A stretch of DNA of 64,000 nucleotides, taken from contig JAUTXW010000205.1 in assembly GCA_030620095.1 (NCBI GenBank), forward strand, positions 496,001 to 560,000. Reading direction: 5' to 3'. The position numbers and the translations under genes are program-made. Position 1 is the stretch's first letter; every line of letters begins with the position of its first letter. Source of the stretch: Kuschelorhynchus macadamiae (taxonomy: Eukaryota > Arthropoda > Insecta > Coleoptera > Curculionidae). Below, piece after piece: positions 46,510 to 57,954 of this stretch. A model generated the notes under the pieces. The model had not been told where the DNA came from. It made no database searches and worked only from the letters and a program-made list of their open reading frames with translations.

Positions 46510-48267
46510 TTATTCAGTGTTCTCGAGGTTAGTAGTTTCTTCGTTATCATTAGAACAACTAGTACATATAACAACTTGATGATTTTTGCACGACCAATTA
46601 TGACATTTAGTGCATTTAACTGGTGTCTTCTTGTCAAGTCTTCTTGGACAAAGGTGACACCGTCCAATTCCCCGCTTTAATTTCTTGGCTCCAGTTCCTT
46701 CGTTTGACCTTGATGGTTCCAAATCTAGCAACAACGAAGCTTTTCTTTTTATGCCCATAGGTACACTTTGCGAGTAGAATCGTCGTAAAATCAATGGTCT
46801 GCTTAGACCTTTGGACAAAGATTTTAGAAACTTTCTGCGTATCACATCTTCCCCGGTATTTGCCACATAGAGATTCAGGGCATTTATACGTGCTATATTG
46901 AGAATATCAAAAAATATTGTCAAGGGCCAACGCCGGCTGGTTCTTGAAACATTATATGTCGTATACATTTTGTTGACTACATCTACTCCAAACTTGGAAC
47001 GATTGTAGTACATAATTAATTCAGGTTTCGATGTAGACCCATCAATATCATCGTCAAAGTGCATGGTAGATAAGACCAGAACGTTTCGATTTTTTCGTGG
47101 AACATATGACACCATACTGCATTTATCTGTAAATGCGAACATGCTACTCTTTTCTAGTATGATTTTAGTGTTTACCAGCTCTGGAGGAATTTCTGTTTTA
47201 TTCGATTTCAAAGTACCAATTATTGTTAATTTGTCATTCAGCAGATCTAAAGCTAAGGGTATGCTGGTAAACCATATATCCAAAGTTATATTTCGATTCG
47301 TTTTTTTGACTGGTTCTACGAGACGCTTGACGATATCAGATGGAGAATTACTTGACTGATAAGGTCCACTGGGCTGCTTACCAGCATAAATTTCTAAATT
47401 TATGGTACTCATAGTTTTACAATCGACCAAAGCAAACAACTTAATTCCATATTTTGCAGGTTTTGATGGTAAGTATTGACGAAACGAACACCTACCTCTA
47501 AATGCTACTAATTGTTCGTCGACTCTCAGGAACGCACTAGGGCTGAAAGCTTTTTTACAATTTTCTACAAATATTGTGAAAACTTCTCTTATGGGTGCCA
47601 GTTTATTCATCTCTCTTCGCTGATGTCTAGTCCGTATGTTGTCAAATCTAATACACCGACACAAGAACCTAAAACGCTTATACGACATCGTCAAATATAT
47701 GTGTTCGATACCAGTGCCATCTGTTTCCCATATATCAAGAATGTTTTTTCTTCCAGAGCGCTCCACTCCAGCTAGATATAATATTCCTATAAATGCTGCA
47801 ATTTCACACCTATCTGTTGTATGTGCATCCCTTTCGGGTTCAAAATTAGATCTTATGCTATCAATATATATGTTGGTACTCACCACAATAATATCAATCA
47901 TGTCATGGTTGAGGAATATTGTAAGACACTCAAGGGGAGTTTTAGCTTTTTTGGCATCACCAATTGACCCTGGTATTTTTAGCACCAAATTTGGAGCTCT
48001 GGTTCTTGAACGTGGAGGAGGCATTTTATTCCATCTCATTTTTTTATTTTTACTCATAAAATATGGCCTGTTTGTAGATTCTGGTTGGTCGGAAGATCTA
48101 TTTTCTTCTTCACTATCATCGCCTTCCTGTTCTGTGTCTGTATCGTGATCACTTTCTTCTACTTCATCTTTCTCACTATCTTGATCAGACTCGGCATATA
48201 CCTCTAGTTCTTCATTTTTAATCTCTTCCAACCATTTTTTCCATTGTTCTGGATCCCTGCTACCCAT
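46510..48267 (-). CDS. piggyBac transposase, 585 aa, intact
   Basis: One uninterrupted frame from ATG 48267 to TAA 46510. The acidic N-terminal region (about 20-65) is followed by a DDE_Tnp_1_7-type catalytic domain, about residues 105-465. Candidate catalytic aspartates are D250 (FLRVDEQLV), D330 (ITLDIWFTS, where the family usually has DNFFTS) and D429 (FGVDVVNKM). D454 is in WPLTIFFDILN. The C-terminal cysteine-rich finger has C537, C540, C552, C555, C560, H563, C568 and C571. Length and domain order are normal for the family. It catalyses hairpin-mediated excision and TTAA-specific integration of its own element in the nucleus. A 59-bp GT-AG intron in the 5' leader (48269-48327) is possible. 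The substitution of Ile for Asn at 331 is the only oddity noticed. Confidence 0.95.
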   Translation of the reverse strand: MGSRDPEQWKKWLEEIKNEELEVYAESDQDSEKDEVEESDHDTDTEQEGDDSEEENRSSDQPESTNRPYFMSKNKKMRWNKMPPPRSRTRAPNLVLKIPGSIGDAKKAKTPLECLTIFLNHDMIDIIVVSTNIYIDSIRSNFEPERDAHTTDRCEIAAFIGILYLAGVERSGRKNILDIWETDGTGIEHIYLTMSYKRFRFLCRCIRFDNIRTRHQRREMNKLAPIREVFTIFVENCKKAFSPSAFLRVDEQLVAFRGRCSFRQYLPSKPAKYGIKLFALVDCKTMSTINLEIYAGKQPSGPYQSSNSPSDIVKRLVEPVKKTNRNITLDIWFTSIPLALDLLNDKLTIIGTLKSNKTEIPPELVNTKIILEKSSMFAFTDKCSMVSYVPRKNRNVLVLSTMHFDDDIDGSTSKPELIMYYNRSKFGVDVVNKMYTTYNVSRTSRRWPLTIFFDILNIARINALNLYVANTGEDVIRRKFLKSLSKGLSRPLILRRFYSQSVPMGIKRKASLLLDLEPSRSNEGTGAKKLKRGIGRCHLCPRRLDKKTPVKCTKCHNWSCKNHQVVICTSCSNDNEETTNLENTE

Positions 48268-48378
48268 TCTATAACAAAAGTAGACTATGTATATAATTAT
48301 ATTTAAAAAAATACGAACTTTTTATACCTGAACGTTCTATCTTTCAACTGTCCAAAACACTAACGTGAGTAGTCGCGT

Positions 48379-48396
48379 GGGGTATTTAAATACCCC
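48379..48396. promoter_or_regulatory. palindromic box 2 of the piggyBac element
   Basis: Perfect 18-bp palindrome GGGGTATTTAAATACCCC, about 110 bp upstream of the transposase start codon. It could serve in promoter control or transposase binding; inference only. Confidence 0.6.
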
Positions 48397-48539
48397 GAAG
48401 TACGATTGAGAGAAAATTATATGCACTAGCTCCGACACAATTACACTTATTCACTAACCATACTGACCGCCAGGAATACCTAGAGCAGCGTTGTACGTAA
48501 TACCCCCACCTTTTAGATATGAACAAACGAGCATTCGCT

Positions 48540-48557
48540 GGGGTATTTAAATACCCC
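48540..48557. promoter_or_regulatory. palindromic box 3 of the piggyBac ends
   Basis: The same perfect palindrome, 17 bp from the right terminus and followed by GCGCGCC, mirroring box 1 at the left end. Confidence 0.6.
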
Positions 48558-48578
48558 GCGCGCCTACTGGAGTGTTAA

Positions 48579-49735
48579 AAACAATGGAAAGAGTAGGAAA
48601 CTAGTTTTAAGAAAAGGAACAAACTTATAATCAAAGTAAACTAAAATAAAATATTAAGCTATTGAACACTAAATAATAAATGGATAATTAAATAAACTCG
48701 CAAAAAAAAAGAAAATAAATTGTGAAAAGATATTAGTTTTAAATACAGATTGCCCTCTTTTAAATCATTCTAGTGTCACTGTTAAATACGCACGTATTTA
48801 GAGTTTCATAAAAATTATCCTCAATTCCTTGCTTATAATTTTATAATCACTTAAAATCCATTGATTTCCGATAATATTTAATAAAAGGCTAAATACTAAC
48901 GGCAATGGCGGAATAATAAGAGAGAAGCACACTTTTCCAACAATTGATCCATTTTCCATGATTCAAATTATAGTGTCTACCCGGAAAAAAGCGATTACCT
49001 TCAATAATTCAGGTCTCCCTTTGCTGGCTGTTTAGTAATATTTATTTGCAGGTTTTCTGAGGCACTTTCAAATTGGCTCAATTTTTCGTGTATATTATTA
49101 TTTTTAGAACATACAGAAAGGTTACTGTTTGCGTCAAGCGATTATTAACTTCCTTTCGATCTGTGTTTGCAATCTTGTAATGGTTTTTCAAAATTGAATT
49201 GTTTACAGTGCCGGACTGGGCCAGTGTATTCTCGAGGACAAATTTTTTTTTGAAACAAATAGTTTGATTTGTAAATTTACCCTTCTTTACCAGTCTTTAT
49301 ATTACCACACGCAATAAAAAAAATGGTTTGATTCCGCACATAGTCATTAACACAAAAATAAATTGTGTTTTCATTTTCTGTATAAAAAAAGAAAAAATTC
49401 GTTCAAATGGGCAACGTAATTTTGGAAGTCGTCCGAAAAAGAGATGACTAAAAAACTAAGATCTTCTGTTTTCTACTTCGATAACATAGGCAACTATTAA
49501 AAACCAATACGGATTTCCAGAAAAAAGTCTGCAATAATTTCTTTTGTGATCATTTACCCTTGATTCGGTATACCGTGTTAAAACGCGGGGCTGGATCGGG
49601 TTGAAACGTGGGGCCGTATGTTACCAATGCCTCGCTCCGGCCCCGGCGAAACTAAATATGATCACGTTTTACTGTTCCCAATAAAAAAGATTATTAGTAT
49701 CAAGAGAAGTTCCGGTTAAAAAATGTATGTATATA
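48579..49735. other. right flank of piggyBac, mostly unidentified
   Basis: AT-rich, no gene. A hAT-type end CAGTGCCGGACTGGGCC begins at 49206 without a detected partner. A GC-rich patch with GGGGCTGGATCGGG and CTCCGGCCCCGG lies at 49585-49650. Confidence 0.45.
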
Positions 49736-49739
49736 CGGA

Positions 49740-50860
49740 TTTTTCATATTTTTTCAAACATTTAAATAGGTCGCCATTTTGTCCCACCATATTGAATTCG
49801 TACCAATATTATACCATTTTTAGGCGAAACTTAAAAACAATTGAAAAGGTAGTTTTTACACTGATTATCTTTTAAATTTTATTAAGCTGCCATTTTGTTG
49901 CGCTATGTTTATCCCTCTTATCATATCTTTTTTGTGTTCAAAATTTTGAAGTCAATTGAATAAAAAGTTTTATGGCGATTATTTAAACATTTTTCCTGAA
50001 TTCATACCACAATATTATAAGTTCATATCTATATCACACCTAATTCTTTCAGAAGATCTGAAATTAATCGAATAAGTATTTTTTTTCAGACTGATTTTTA
50101 AACAGTATATTTAAATAGTTTATTAGACCGCTATTTTGTTTCACGATCTTGGATTCGTACCAAAATTTTACCATTTCAATAACTTATTATACTTGATTTG
50201 TATAAGTGGTTTTTATTTCGTCAATCTGTTTGGCTGTCTGTCGGTCTGCCTGTTTGTTTGTCTTTCGGTATGTCTGTTCACGGCGTAGCTAAAAAATTAC
50301 TTATTCGATTGATCCAAAATTATAGGTCATATGGGGAAGACCATTTCGGTAAACATGGCGAAACAAAATGGCGACCTAGTAAAATGTTAAAAAAATATAT
50401 TACTAAAAAACTTTTGGTACGAATCCAAGATGCCGCAACAAAATGGCGGCTTAATAAAATTTTAGAATTTGTGCAAAAATTACGAAATATGTGACTATTG
50501 AGTATGGCTATTGTTAGGTTTAAAAGCGGTTTCCCCCTCTTTTGTTTTATAGTGGTTGTGTGCCAGCAAAGCAAAGCAAAAAATTATCAATTATTACAAA
50601 AAATGTGGCCTAGACAGAAACTGTAAAATATTGGTACGAATCCAATATGGTGTAACAAAATGGCGCCCAATAAAGATTTTTGAGAAGCCAGTATAATATG
50701 TGTTACTAAATGACTATGTGCGGTACTGTTTTGGGTCACATTTTGCTATTCCTAATAAAATGAAAGGAAAATTACCAATTTTTTAACATATTACTCGGCC
50801 GCCATTTTGTTCAGCCATATTCGATTTTTACCAATCACCCCCATATAAAGGAAGTAAAAA
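49740..50860. repeat. dispersed CCATTTTGTT repeat in head-to-head halves
   Basis: From 49770 to about 50190 cores are in the CCATTTTGT orientation (near 49775, 49889, 50130). From 50210 onwards they are in the AAAATGG orientation (near 50355, 50440, 50655), with the CTGTCTGTCGGTCTGCCTG box at about 50233-50251. From 50790 the first orientation returns (CCGCCATTTTGTTCAGCC). A 98-codon frame at 50198 is repeat-derived and shares GETKWRPSKMLKK-like wording with other units. Confidence 0.7.
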
Positions 50861-50864
50861 ATGA

Positions 50865-51690
50865 AGAAGTTAAAGCCTAGCCAGTAAACGTTGTATTTAT
50901 TAAGCTATAAAAAGCAATGCGTCTTGTTAATACGGCTTCCACTTTTGCCAGTTACAGTGGGGGTTGGGCGTTTTTTTGAAAAAAAAAATAATGGAAAGAT
51001 GGATCGAGTATGGCATATTTAGAATTAGAAGGCTTTTCAAACTTATTTTATATATAATATGTGGGAACAAAATAATCGTATCAAAATGGTGTTTGTTCTT
51101 AAATGCAATAGTATCTAAATAATGTAGAATATTGAGTTTTGAAAATATACAACACTTAAGAATTTCATACTTATGTGATTTTTAATTTAAATGTTTTTAA
51201 TAAGGGTGCGTGGGTTGAGTATAGTAGGTACTCTTCCAGTTATACAGAAGATGTTTTGTAGAGGAGAAAATTTAAATTTTATTTAAAATTGGGACGCCCT
51301 GTATATAGATTCTTCTTTTATTTAACTTTTTACCTCAAATTGACGCCGAGTCGTAGTCTTAAAATTTTTAATTACGCAACCTGCTAGAATTAAATTTAGT
51401 CTACTATTGAAGTTTGTAAAATTTAATTTTTTTTTACTTCTCCCCATAGTCTATACCTTGGCTACGTCGGTCTTCAATGACAAGTGCTTGTGACAGTTTT
51501 ATTGCTTTTATTTAATTTTGGCGTCTGCAAGGCATCTAATTCGTTTTGTGTAGTGACTGTCAAAATCGTAGACTTGACCTTCTGGATGTTGGTTTTTGTT
51601 TTTTTTTAGCAATCAGTAAATGACTAATAACAATAATTTTTACTTTAGCCACAGAACATTTATCTGGAACGCTTTCCTTTTCCTACAAAG
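50865..51690. other. AT-rich stretch, nothing identified
   Basis: No gene. A mariner-like inverted end ACGCCCTGTATA is at about 51292 without a detected partner. Confidence 0.45.
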
Positions 51691-51699
51691 TAACCAAGG

Positions 51700-54600
51700 C
51701 TGCCAGAGGAAGTTGATTTTCAGTTCTTGCTTCGTTGTTTTGATAACATTCCAGAGAATGAAAAGTAAATTGAAATGTAGAAATTTTCTATTTCGTGCAA
51801 ATATTTATTAAATAAAATCATAGCAAAGGGCTTTTAGTGCTACCTGAAAGCAAGGAAATAACTTTATATGAGAGAATTCAAATGAAAGATGGGTAAAAAG
51901 ATACATTTTAATCAATTTGATAAAAATAAAGTTAGTTTAGAAGTATACATGTATAAAAAAACATATATGTTTTTTAGCAAAAGAAATGCAAATCAACGAA
52001 AAATTTATTATTTGCTTTTCACTCTGATAATATGTTGAAATTAAATTTAGACAGTTTTTTAATAAAAAAAAAGGTTGACTTCAATAAATATATGTACCAA
52101 AATTTTGTCATCTACTTACTTGTCAGAGAAGCACAGTTTATATTGAAACATGGACAAGAACAACAATATAAACTTTTAAAAATGTATGTCACATCCCTAT
52201 ATTTAATTACATTAAAACCCTAAAGAAGGGGGGTTAGTTTTTCAACCCTTTTAGGCATTCTAGTCAAACATGGTGTTAAAATTGTAAAACGTGCCAAATA
52301 GGAAATAACAAATGACACATTTTGACATAGGAGAAGTTAGTTTTGTGAAGTTGGTATTATGAAAATTATTTTTACAAAGTTCTAAAAAAATTAAAATAAA
52401 ACTATTTAGATAGGACTGGGTAAAGTTCAAAAAAATAATAATACATTCAAGGGAATTTCTGTATTTAAACAATTTTTTAAAAATAAGCTGAGTTGCAAAA
52501 ATAAAAAAGGAGGAATAAATCATGTCAAAATTTAATTCCGCTAAACTAGCAAAAATACTATCAAACAGGAATTATAAAAAATTTCATGAAAGAATGATGC
52601 AAGCATCAATGAAAGTATTTTAAAAATTGTAGTCTGCACAAAATGGTGAATAGAAGTTGAAATAATTATTAAACTTTATTGTGAAAAACATCTTAGTAAA
52701 TTATTACCTGGTATTTGAAGCTACCAAAACAGTCCTGTACAAAGGCATAAGTATATTTAGTTAATTAAAATTTGGATATCCTTTGAAAATTGTTTAAATA
52801 TTATTTTTTAATTTTTTATTTTACAATTATAAAGAAGAAATAGAAAACAATTGGACTTATCTCACAGGGTAGCTAGCTTGTAAGTCTATTTTCATCATAG
52901 AGTGAATGAGAAAACTGAAATAAAATAATATCAATCAATGAATTTACGATGAAGTGGAACGAAATATCTATTAAGAGACACTTGGTGCTGAGGCGAGAGT
53001 CGTTATTTTTAAGATCTTTTGAAATTTTTTTAGCAATTTATAATTTCCCCTAGGACTAGTAATGACTAAAATATCTCAAATGTTCGCCAAAAACAGAGAC
53101 AGTTTTTTTATGGTGATAATTGATCCGTAAATATAGAGACCTACAAGTTCTCTCGATGTAAGTTTTCCTACAAGAACCACAAGTTAATTTGTAGATACCG
53201 CTCTTACATAAAGAGTATATTTAATTCTTTGTGTTTAACAAATGTTTACCCAAATTAAATCTTATTTTTTAAGATTAGGGAAGGGAAAGGTATAGACATA
53301 TATTAATTAGATTTGGTCAAATTGGGATAAATTTTCTTCCTTACCTTTTTATGTTTTGTTTTATTAATCAAGGAAACAATTATTTTAGGATCATAGTGAT
53401 TATTAAATGCTATTTGTTTAAGTATTTTGACTCATTGTTGTAATTGTTGGTTGAGAGAGATATATTTCAATTGTCTCACTTGTCACTCTATGACAAAAAT
53501 AGACTTACAAGCTAATTACCCTGTGAAGTAGGTCGTTTTGTTTTCTATTTCTTTTCTTGTGGATAAATATACATATACACTTTAAAATAACAACAATATC
53601 TATTACCTAGTTTTTATAATTGTAAACATAAAAAAAAATTAAACAATTTTTCAAGTGATATCCAAATTTGAATTAACCAAATACCTTTGTACATGACTGT
53701 TTTCGTTGCTTCAAATACCAGGTAATAATTTACTAAGATGTTTTCTAAACTTTCATTCACCATTTTATGCAGACTACAACTTTTGAAAATACCTTTGATT
53801 GATGCTTGCATCTTTCTTTCATAAAATTGTTATAATTTTCAGTAATTCCTGTTTGATAGTACTTTTACCAGTTTAGTAGAATTAAATTTTGACATGTTAA
53901 CAATGATTTATTCCTCCTTTCTTATTTTTGCAACTCTTGCAAGCAGAAATCCTCTTGCATGGATATTTAAATTTGTGTGAGATTAGGAAATGTATTATTA
54001 TTTTTTCAAACTTGATCGAGTCCAGCCCTGTCCTACAAATCATACCAACCCAACGGTTTGTTAATAAATCAAAAATCTAGTTTTTTATTATTAATTTTTA
54101 AATTGGTTGGTTGACTAAAAAATGTTTCTTGCTTTGATCGAAATTTTTAGATTTTGGCTGGAAAATTTCCTATCTAAATAATCTTATTTTAATGTTATTA
54201 CTTTATAGAAATAATTTTCATAATACTAACTTTACAAAATTAACTTCTCCTATTTTTGTCAAAACCTTGTCATTTGTCATTTGCTATTTAGCTCGGTTTA
54301 CAAGTTTAACAACATGTTTGATTAGATCGCCTAAAAGGGTTAAAAAAATATCCCTCCTTTTTAGGGTTTTAATGTAATTAAATATTGTAATGTAATAAAC
54401 ATTTTTAAATTTTTATATTGTTGTTCTTGTCCACTTATGCTCCCTTTTTTTAACGTAACGTGCGCTTCTCTGACAAGTAAGTAGATGATGAAAGCCTATC
54501 TAAATTTCATTTCAATATATTAACTAAATAAAATATCCAAAAATTTCACTATATTTTATTAAAAAAAATAAAAAATTTCTTATATCGACAGAGTTATGGA

Positions 54601-54830
54601 AATAACAAATGTTTTTTTATACATTTATTCTTCTAAATTAACTTTTTATCAGATGGATTAAAAATTAACTTTTTACCAATCTTTCATTTGAATGCTCTAA
54701 GAGAAAGCTATTTCCTTGCTTTCAAGTAGCATTGAAGATGGCGAAAACTGAAAGCACTTTGCTATGATTCTATTTAATAAATATTTGCACGAAATACAAA
54801 GTTTCTACATTTCCATTTAGCCTTAAGGTG
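51700..54830. repeat. large inverted repeat, about 1.2-kb arms, around a PLE fragment
   Basis: Left arm about 51700-52920 and right arm about 53470-54830 are inverted copies with many substitutions and indels. Examples are TTTCGTGCAAATATTTATTA at 51791 with its inverse near 54779, TGCTTTCAAG/CTGAAAGCAAGGAAATA, AATTATTACCTGGTATTTGA with its inverse near 53718, and ATAGACTTACAAGCTA with its inverse near 52877. Open frames in the arms (61-87 codons) have no known motif. The loop holds a GIY-YIG fragment, so this may be a PLE whose flanking repeats were duplicated in inverted orientation. Confidence 0.75.
53030..53460 (-). pseudogene. Penelope-like GIY-YIG endonuclease fragment
   Basis: The minus strand encodes KQIAFNNHYDPKIIVSLINK at about 53430-53370. 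It then encodes SGIYKLTCGSCRKTYIERTC with SLYLRINYHH at about 53205-53120, a GIY-YIG domain of the Penelope type. Frame changes and missing RT sequence make it a remnant. Confidence 0.7.
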
Positions 54831-54899
54831 CACACAGTCACTTACCTTATGTTCATTACAATAAAATAACTTTATTCTCTCGACAAAAATCTATGACAT

Positions 54900-55370
54900 T
54901 TAAACTTTTTTCATATGAACTATGGCCGACTAAAATAATGAGAATTCAACCTTTATCTTGTAACAAAGCTGGACTTCCATTGGGCATTTTTGTCCATTAG
55001 TTCAAGTTTTATCCTTTTCTTAGAGAAAATAAATGCCCAAAAATGTCCACTTGCACTCATAGAAGCAACAATAGTTACGTGTACTCATCTCTCTCTGCAC
55101 TAGTTAGGCCTATTACTTGTTTTTACACTTCTGTGCAAGAATTTTTGGTACTTCTTGGACGGTTGTTACGCCCGTTTCGTCAATATTCCATATTCGAACT
55201 GGGGAAAGTTTGTATTTCTCATAAAGAGTTTTAAGATTTTTAAAAAAACTCCAAACAGCATTTTTTTTTAAAACCCGTACCTCTAACGTACAACGTTGCT
55301 TCGGGTTTCCTTAGAGAAATATTTTTGTGTCTGCGCAAGAACCCGTAAATCCATTTCTTAGACGCCATTT
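54900..55370 (-). pseudogene. pogo-like (jerky/Tigger type) transposase fragment
   Basis: The minus strand reads SKKWIYGFLRRHKNISLRKP and EATLYVR, then VWSFFKNLKTLYEKYKL and RIWNIDETGVTTVQEVPKIL. Next come AQKCKNK and (other frames) TSAERDEYT. IDET carries the first catalytic Asp of the DDE_1 domain. The rest of the catalytic domain is degraded around 54910-55020. No TIR was found. Confidence 0.8.
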
Positions 55371-55394
55371 TGTTATCTTTATTAAAATTAGTGA

Positions 55395-55515
55395 TACCGT
55401 CAAACGAGACGAGACGAGATTAAGGCTCCATCTTGTCTCGTCTCGTCTTTGTATAATCTTGTCTCGACTCGTCTCGATATTTTGGTCAACTAGGGCTTTG
55501 TCTCGTCTCGACTGT
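55395..55515. repeat. GAGAC/GTCTC pentamer repeats in inverted arrangement
   Basis: CGAGACGAGACGAGAT at about 55404 is followed by CTTGTCTCGTCTCGTC at about 55433 and more GTCTC units to 55512. The pieces can fold into a hairpin. A subterminal repeat of a transposon is possible but not shown. Confidence 0.6.
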
Positions 55516-55659
55516 GAGTAGATTAACCTATCCTGTTAAAGATTAAATAAATATGTTCACTGAAGATGACATTTTAGCTATAAACACTCACACTGTATCA
55601 GTGAACCGCGCGCTCTATCGCACCTGCCTGGATGCTAGTCCCTTGAAAATGCCTTCTAA

Positions 55660-56930
55660 CCTTCTGTTTGAAAAGTTTTTTAATCCTTATATCATATTTC
55701 ATTTTGATCCAAAATTTACAGTCAATTAAATAAGAAGATTTTTTTACGTTAATTTTTTTAACATGTTATTTGGCCCGCATTTTGTTCGGTCATCTTGAAT
55801 TCGTAACACAACTTTACCAGCTTATCTCTATATCACACTCAATGCTTGCACAAAATTTGAAATTAATCCAATAAGTAGTTTTTTTCAAACTGAGTTTTTA
55901 AATATTTTATTTGACCGCCATTTTGTTTTGCTATCTTATATTCATACCCAAATATTGCCAGTTCATTCTTATGTAACACTTAATTTTTTTTACAAAATTT
56001 GAGGTAAATCGGATAATTAGTTTTTTACTAATAGTTTTTTCACTTTTCACTATGCTGCCATCTTGTTCAGGGATATTGTATTTTACCGACATATTACTAG
56101 GTCATCCCCATATGAGCCTTAATTTTCGTCCAAAATTTGAATTCAATCTGACGAGTAGTTTTTAAACTATACCGCGAACTGGCAGACAGAGACAAACCGA
56201 CAAGTGGACCGACGGGATTGATAAAACATGTTTTTTTGGCATCTAGGGACGCTAAAACGCGAAGATATTTAAAACCTGAGAGGATGGTTTTTTTTAGAAA
56301 ACAAAAATTTTATTTGGCTGCCATTTTGTTCCGCCATCTTGACTTAATACCACAGTTTTACTAGTTCATTTCTGTACTACAATTAGTTATGGCACACAAT
56401 TTAAAATCAATTAATTAAGTAGTTTTTTCAGCCTTTCTTTTTCATTCAATTTTATTAACCCGCCATTTTGTTCCGGCATCTTGGATTCATACAAAAATTT
56501 TACCAGTTGATTTCTACATAATACTTGATTTTTGTACAAAATTTCTGATAAATTGGATAATTAGGTTTTTCAATAATAAATTCTTTAATGTTTCACTAGA
56601 CCACCATCTTGTTCCGTTTCAGATTACAAAAATTTTATTTGGCTGCCATTTTGTTCCGCCATCTTGAATTCGTGTAAAAATTTTATTAGCTAATTTCTAC
56701 ATAAAACTTGATTTCTGTGCAAAATTTGCACTTTCTTAGTAATTATTTTTTTAACATTTCACTAAGCTGATATTCTGTTTTGCCATATTGGATTTTTACC
56801 AAAATGTTACCAGGTCATCCCCATATGACCCTTAATTTTTGACCAAAATTTGAAGTCAATCGGGCATCGAAGAAACGTGACCGAATCGAGAAAACGTGTT
56901 TTTTGTCATCTAGGGATCCTGAAACGTAAA
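55660..56930 (-). repeat. dispersed CCATTTTGTT repeat array
   Basis: Cores near 55782, 55917, 56056, 56322, 56461, 56600, 56645 and 56770 are spaced 120-150 bp, except around the GGCAGACAGAGACAAACCGA box at 56180, where spacing is about 266 bp. Near 56605-56660 a subunit of the next unit is fused directly, suggesting unequal exchange. The last 60 bp repeat GTCATCTAGGGATCCTGAAACG. Confidence 0.75.
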
Positions 56931-57299
56931 GATCGAGTATAACAACATTTATAAATTGACCCCAAGTTTTCTCCTGGGGTATACGTAATCTTGACCAAAA
57001 TAGGCTGACACCACAAGAATAATTTATATATTTTTGCGCCCTTACACTCAATTGCGTGACAAATATAATAACGCAATAAATGGCTCTTTTGCAGAGAAAT
57101 GCTTAAACGGTTATTAGTTTGTTTTTGTTACATTTTGTTAGGTCTTTGTAAGTTCTCGAAAGTTGTGAAAAGAATAAACAGTCACTCGAATATAGATATT
57201 TGTTATGAAAGGTTCTTCGATTAAACTTGTTACAAGAAAAATGCGTTCGTAGACAACACTAATGGAAAACTAAGAAGTTTTTAGCTTATGTTTTATACT

Positions 57300-57954
57300 T
57301 TTGATTTATTGCCATGTTTCCGAATAAAATCAACCACTGTGAGGGCTTAACCTGCGTTCCTTTTCATCAACCTTATAAAGCTTTTCAGGTTTATCAATTA
57401 TCTTCTTGTTTCTAAATGATCCCCTACTATAAACTTATTAAGCTTTTGTGCTCTAGCCGAATTTAAGTTCTGTGTTTTACTGGGTGAGATTTCAGGATTT
57501 CTAGTCAAAAAACCACGTAGCCAATAACGCCCTGCCATTCCTTTAGTTTCGCAAAAAATATTAGCGATATTATTAATACAGGTGTAGCGGTATACGAGTC
57601 TTCGAAGAACCCCTGAAGTAAGCGGATATCCAATCCCCGAAAGCCGAATAATTCTTTGTGACAGCTCAGCCTCTTGTGCCTTGGTCAGGATAGTCTTGCG
57701 CCCTAAAGCTGATTTTTTCTTTTCCTCTCGTTCAAATAACTCCTAAGTGTCCGCCTTGGTACCTGGTACGTCCTGTTGGCTGTGCTGTCTTGCATTCCAG
57801 CTGCTACCCCCTGTAAGGCCAAAGACACGTTTTCTTTACTCCAAGTGCCTCTCAGTCCCCGATTTTGACAGTGTGGCATTTTTAATTTGCTCTGCAACAA
57901 CACAAAAATATCAATATTTTCCTTAAAAGCAACGTTGTATAGCAATATGGCCAT
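57300..57954 (-). pseudogene. pogo-like transposase N-terminal fragment (psq and CENP-B HTH domains)
   Basis: RGTWSKENVSLALQGVAAGM, then RTYQVPRRTLRSYL, form a Psq-type helix-turn-helix. An extra A near 57715 shifts the frame into ALGRKTILTKAQEAELSQRI and GIGYPLTSGVLRRLVYRY. KGMAGRYWLRGFLTRNPEIS and NLNSARAQKLNKFIV follow, a CENP-B-type DNA-binding domain. The catalytic domain is missing after about 57360. It overlaps in homology with the fragment at 54900-55370, so the two are separate elements. Confidence 0.82.

Larger units (their letters stand above)
46318..48574 (-). mobile_element. piggyBac transposon, apparently complete
   Basis: TTAA duplications at 46314-46317 and 48575-48578 flank 17-bp terminal repeats CACTCCATTAGGCGCGC and (inverted) CACTCCAGTAGGCGCGC, one mismatch. 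The 2,257-bp element holds a single intact transposase gene on the minus strand and three palindromic GGGGTATTTAAATACCCC-type boxes. It sits at the right edge of the unclassified element. The intact frame suggests recent insertion. Confidence 0.96.

Noticed and set aside
47063..48148. Three plus-strand frames (up to 170 codons) opposite the piggyBac gene
   Set aside because: They are antisense shadows of an intact, conserved transposase.
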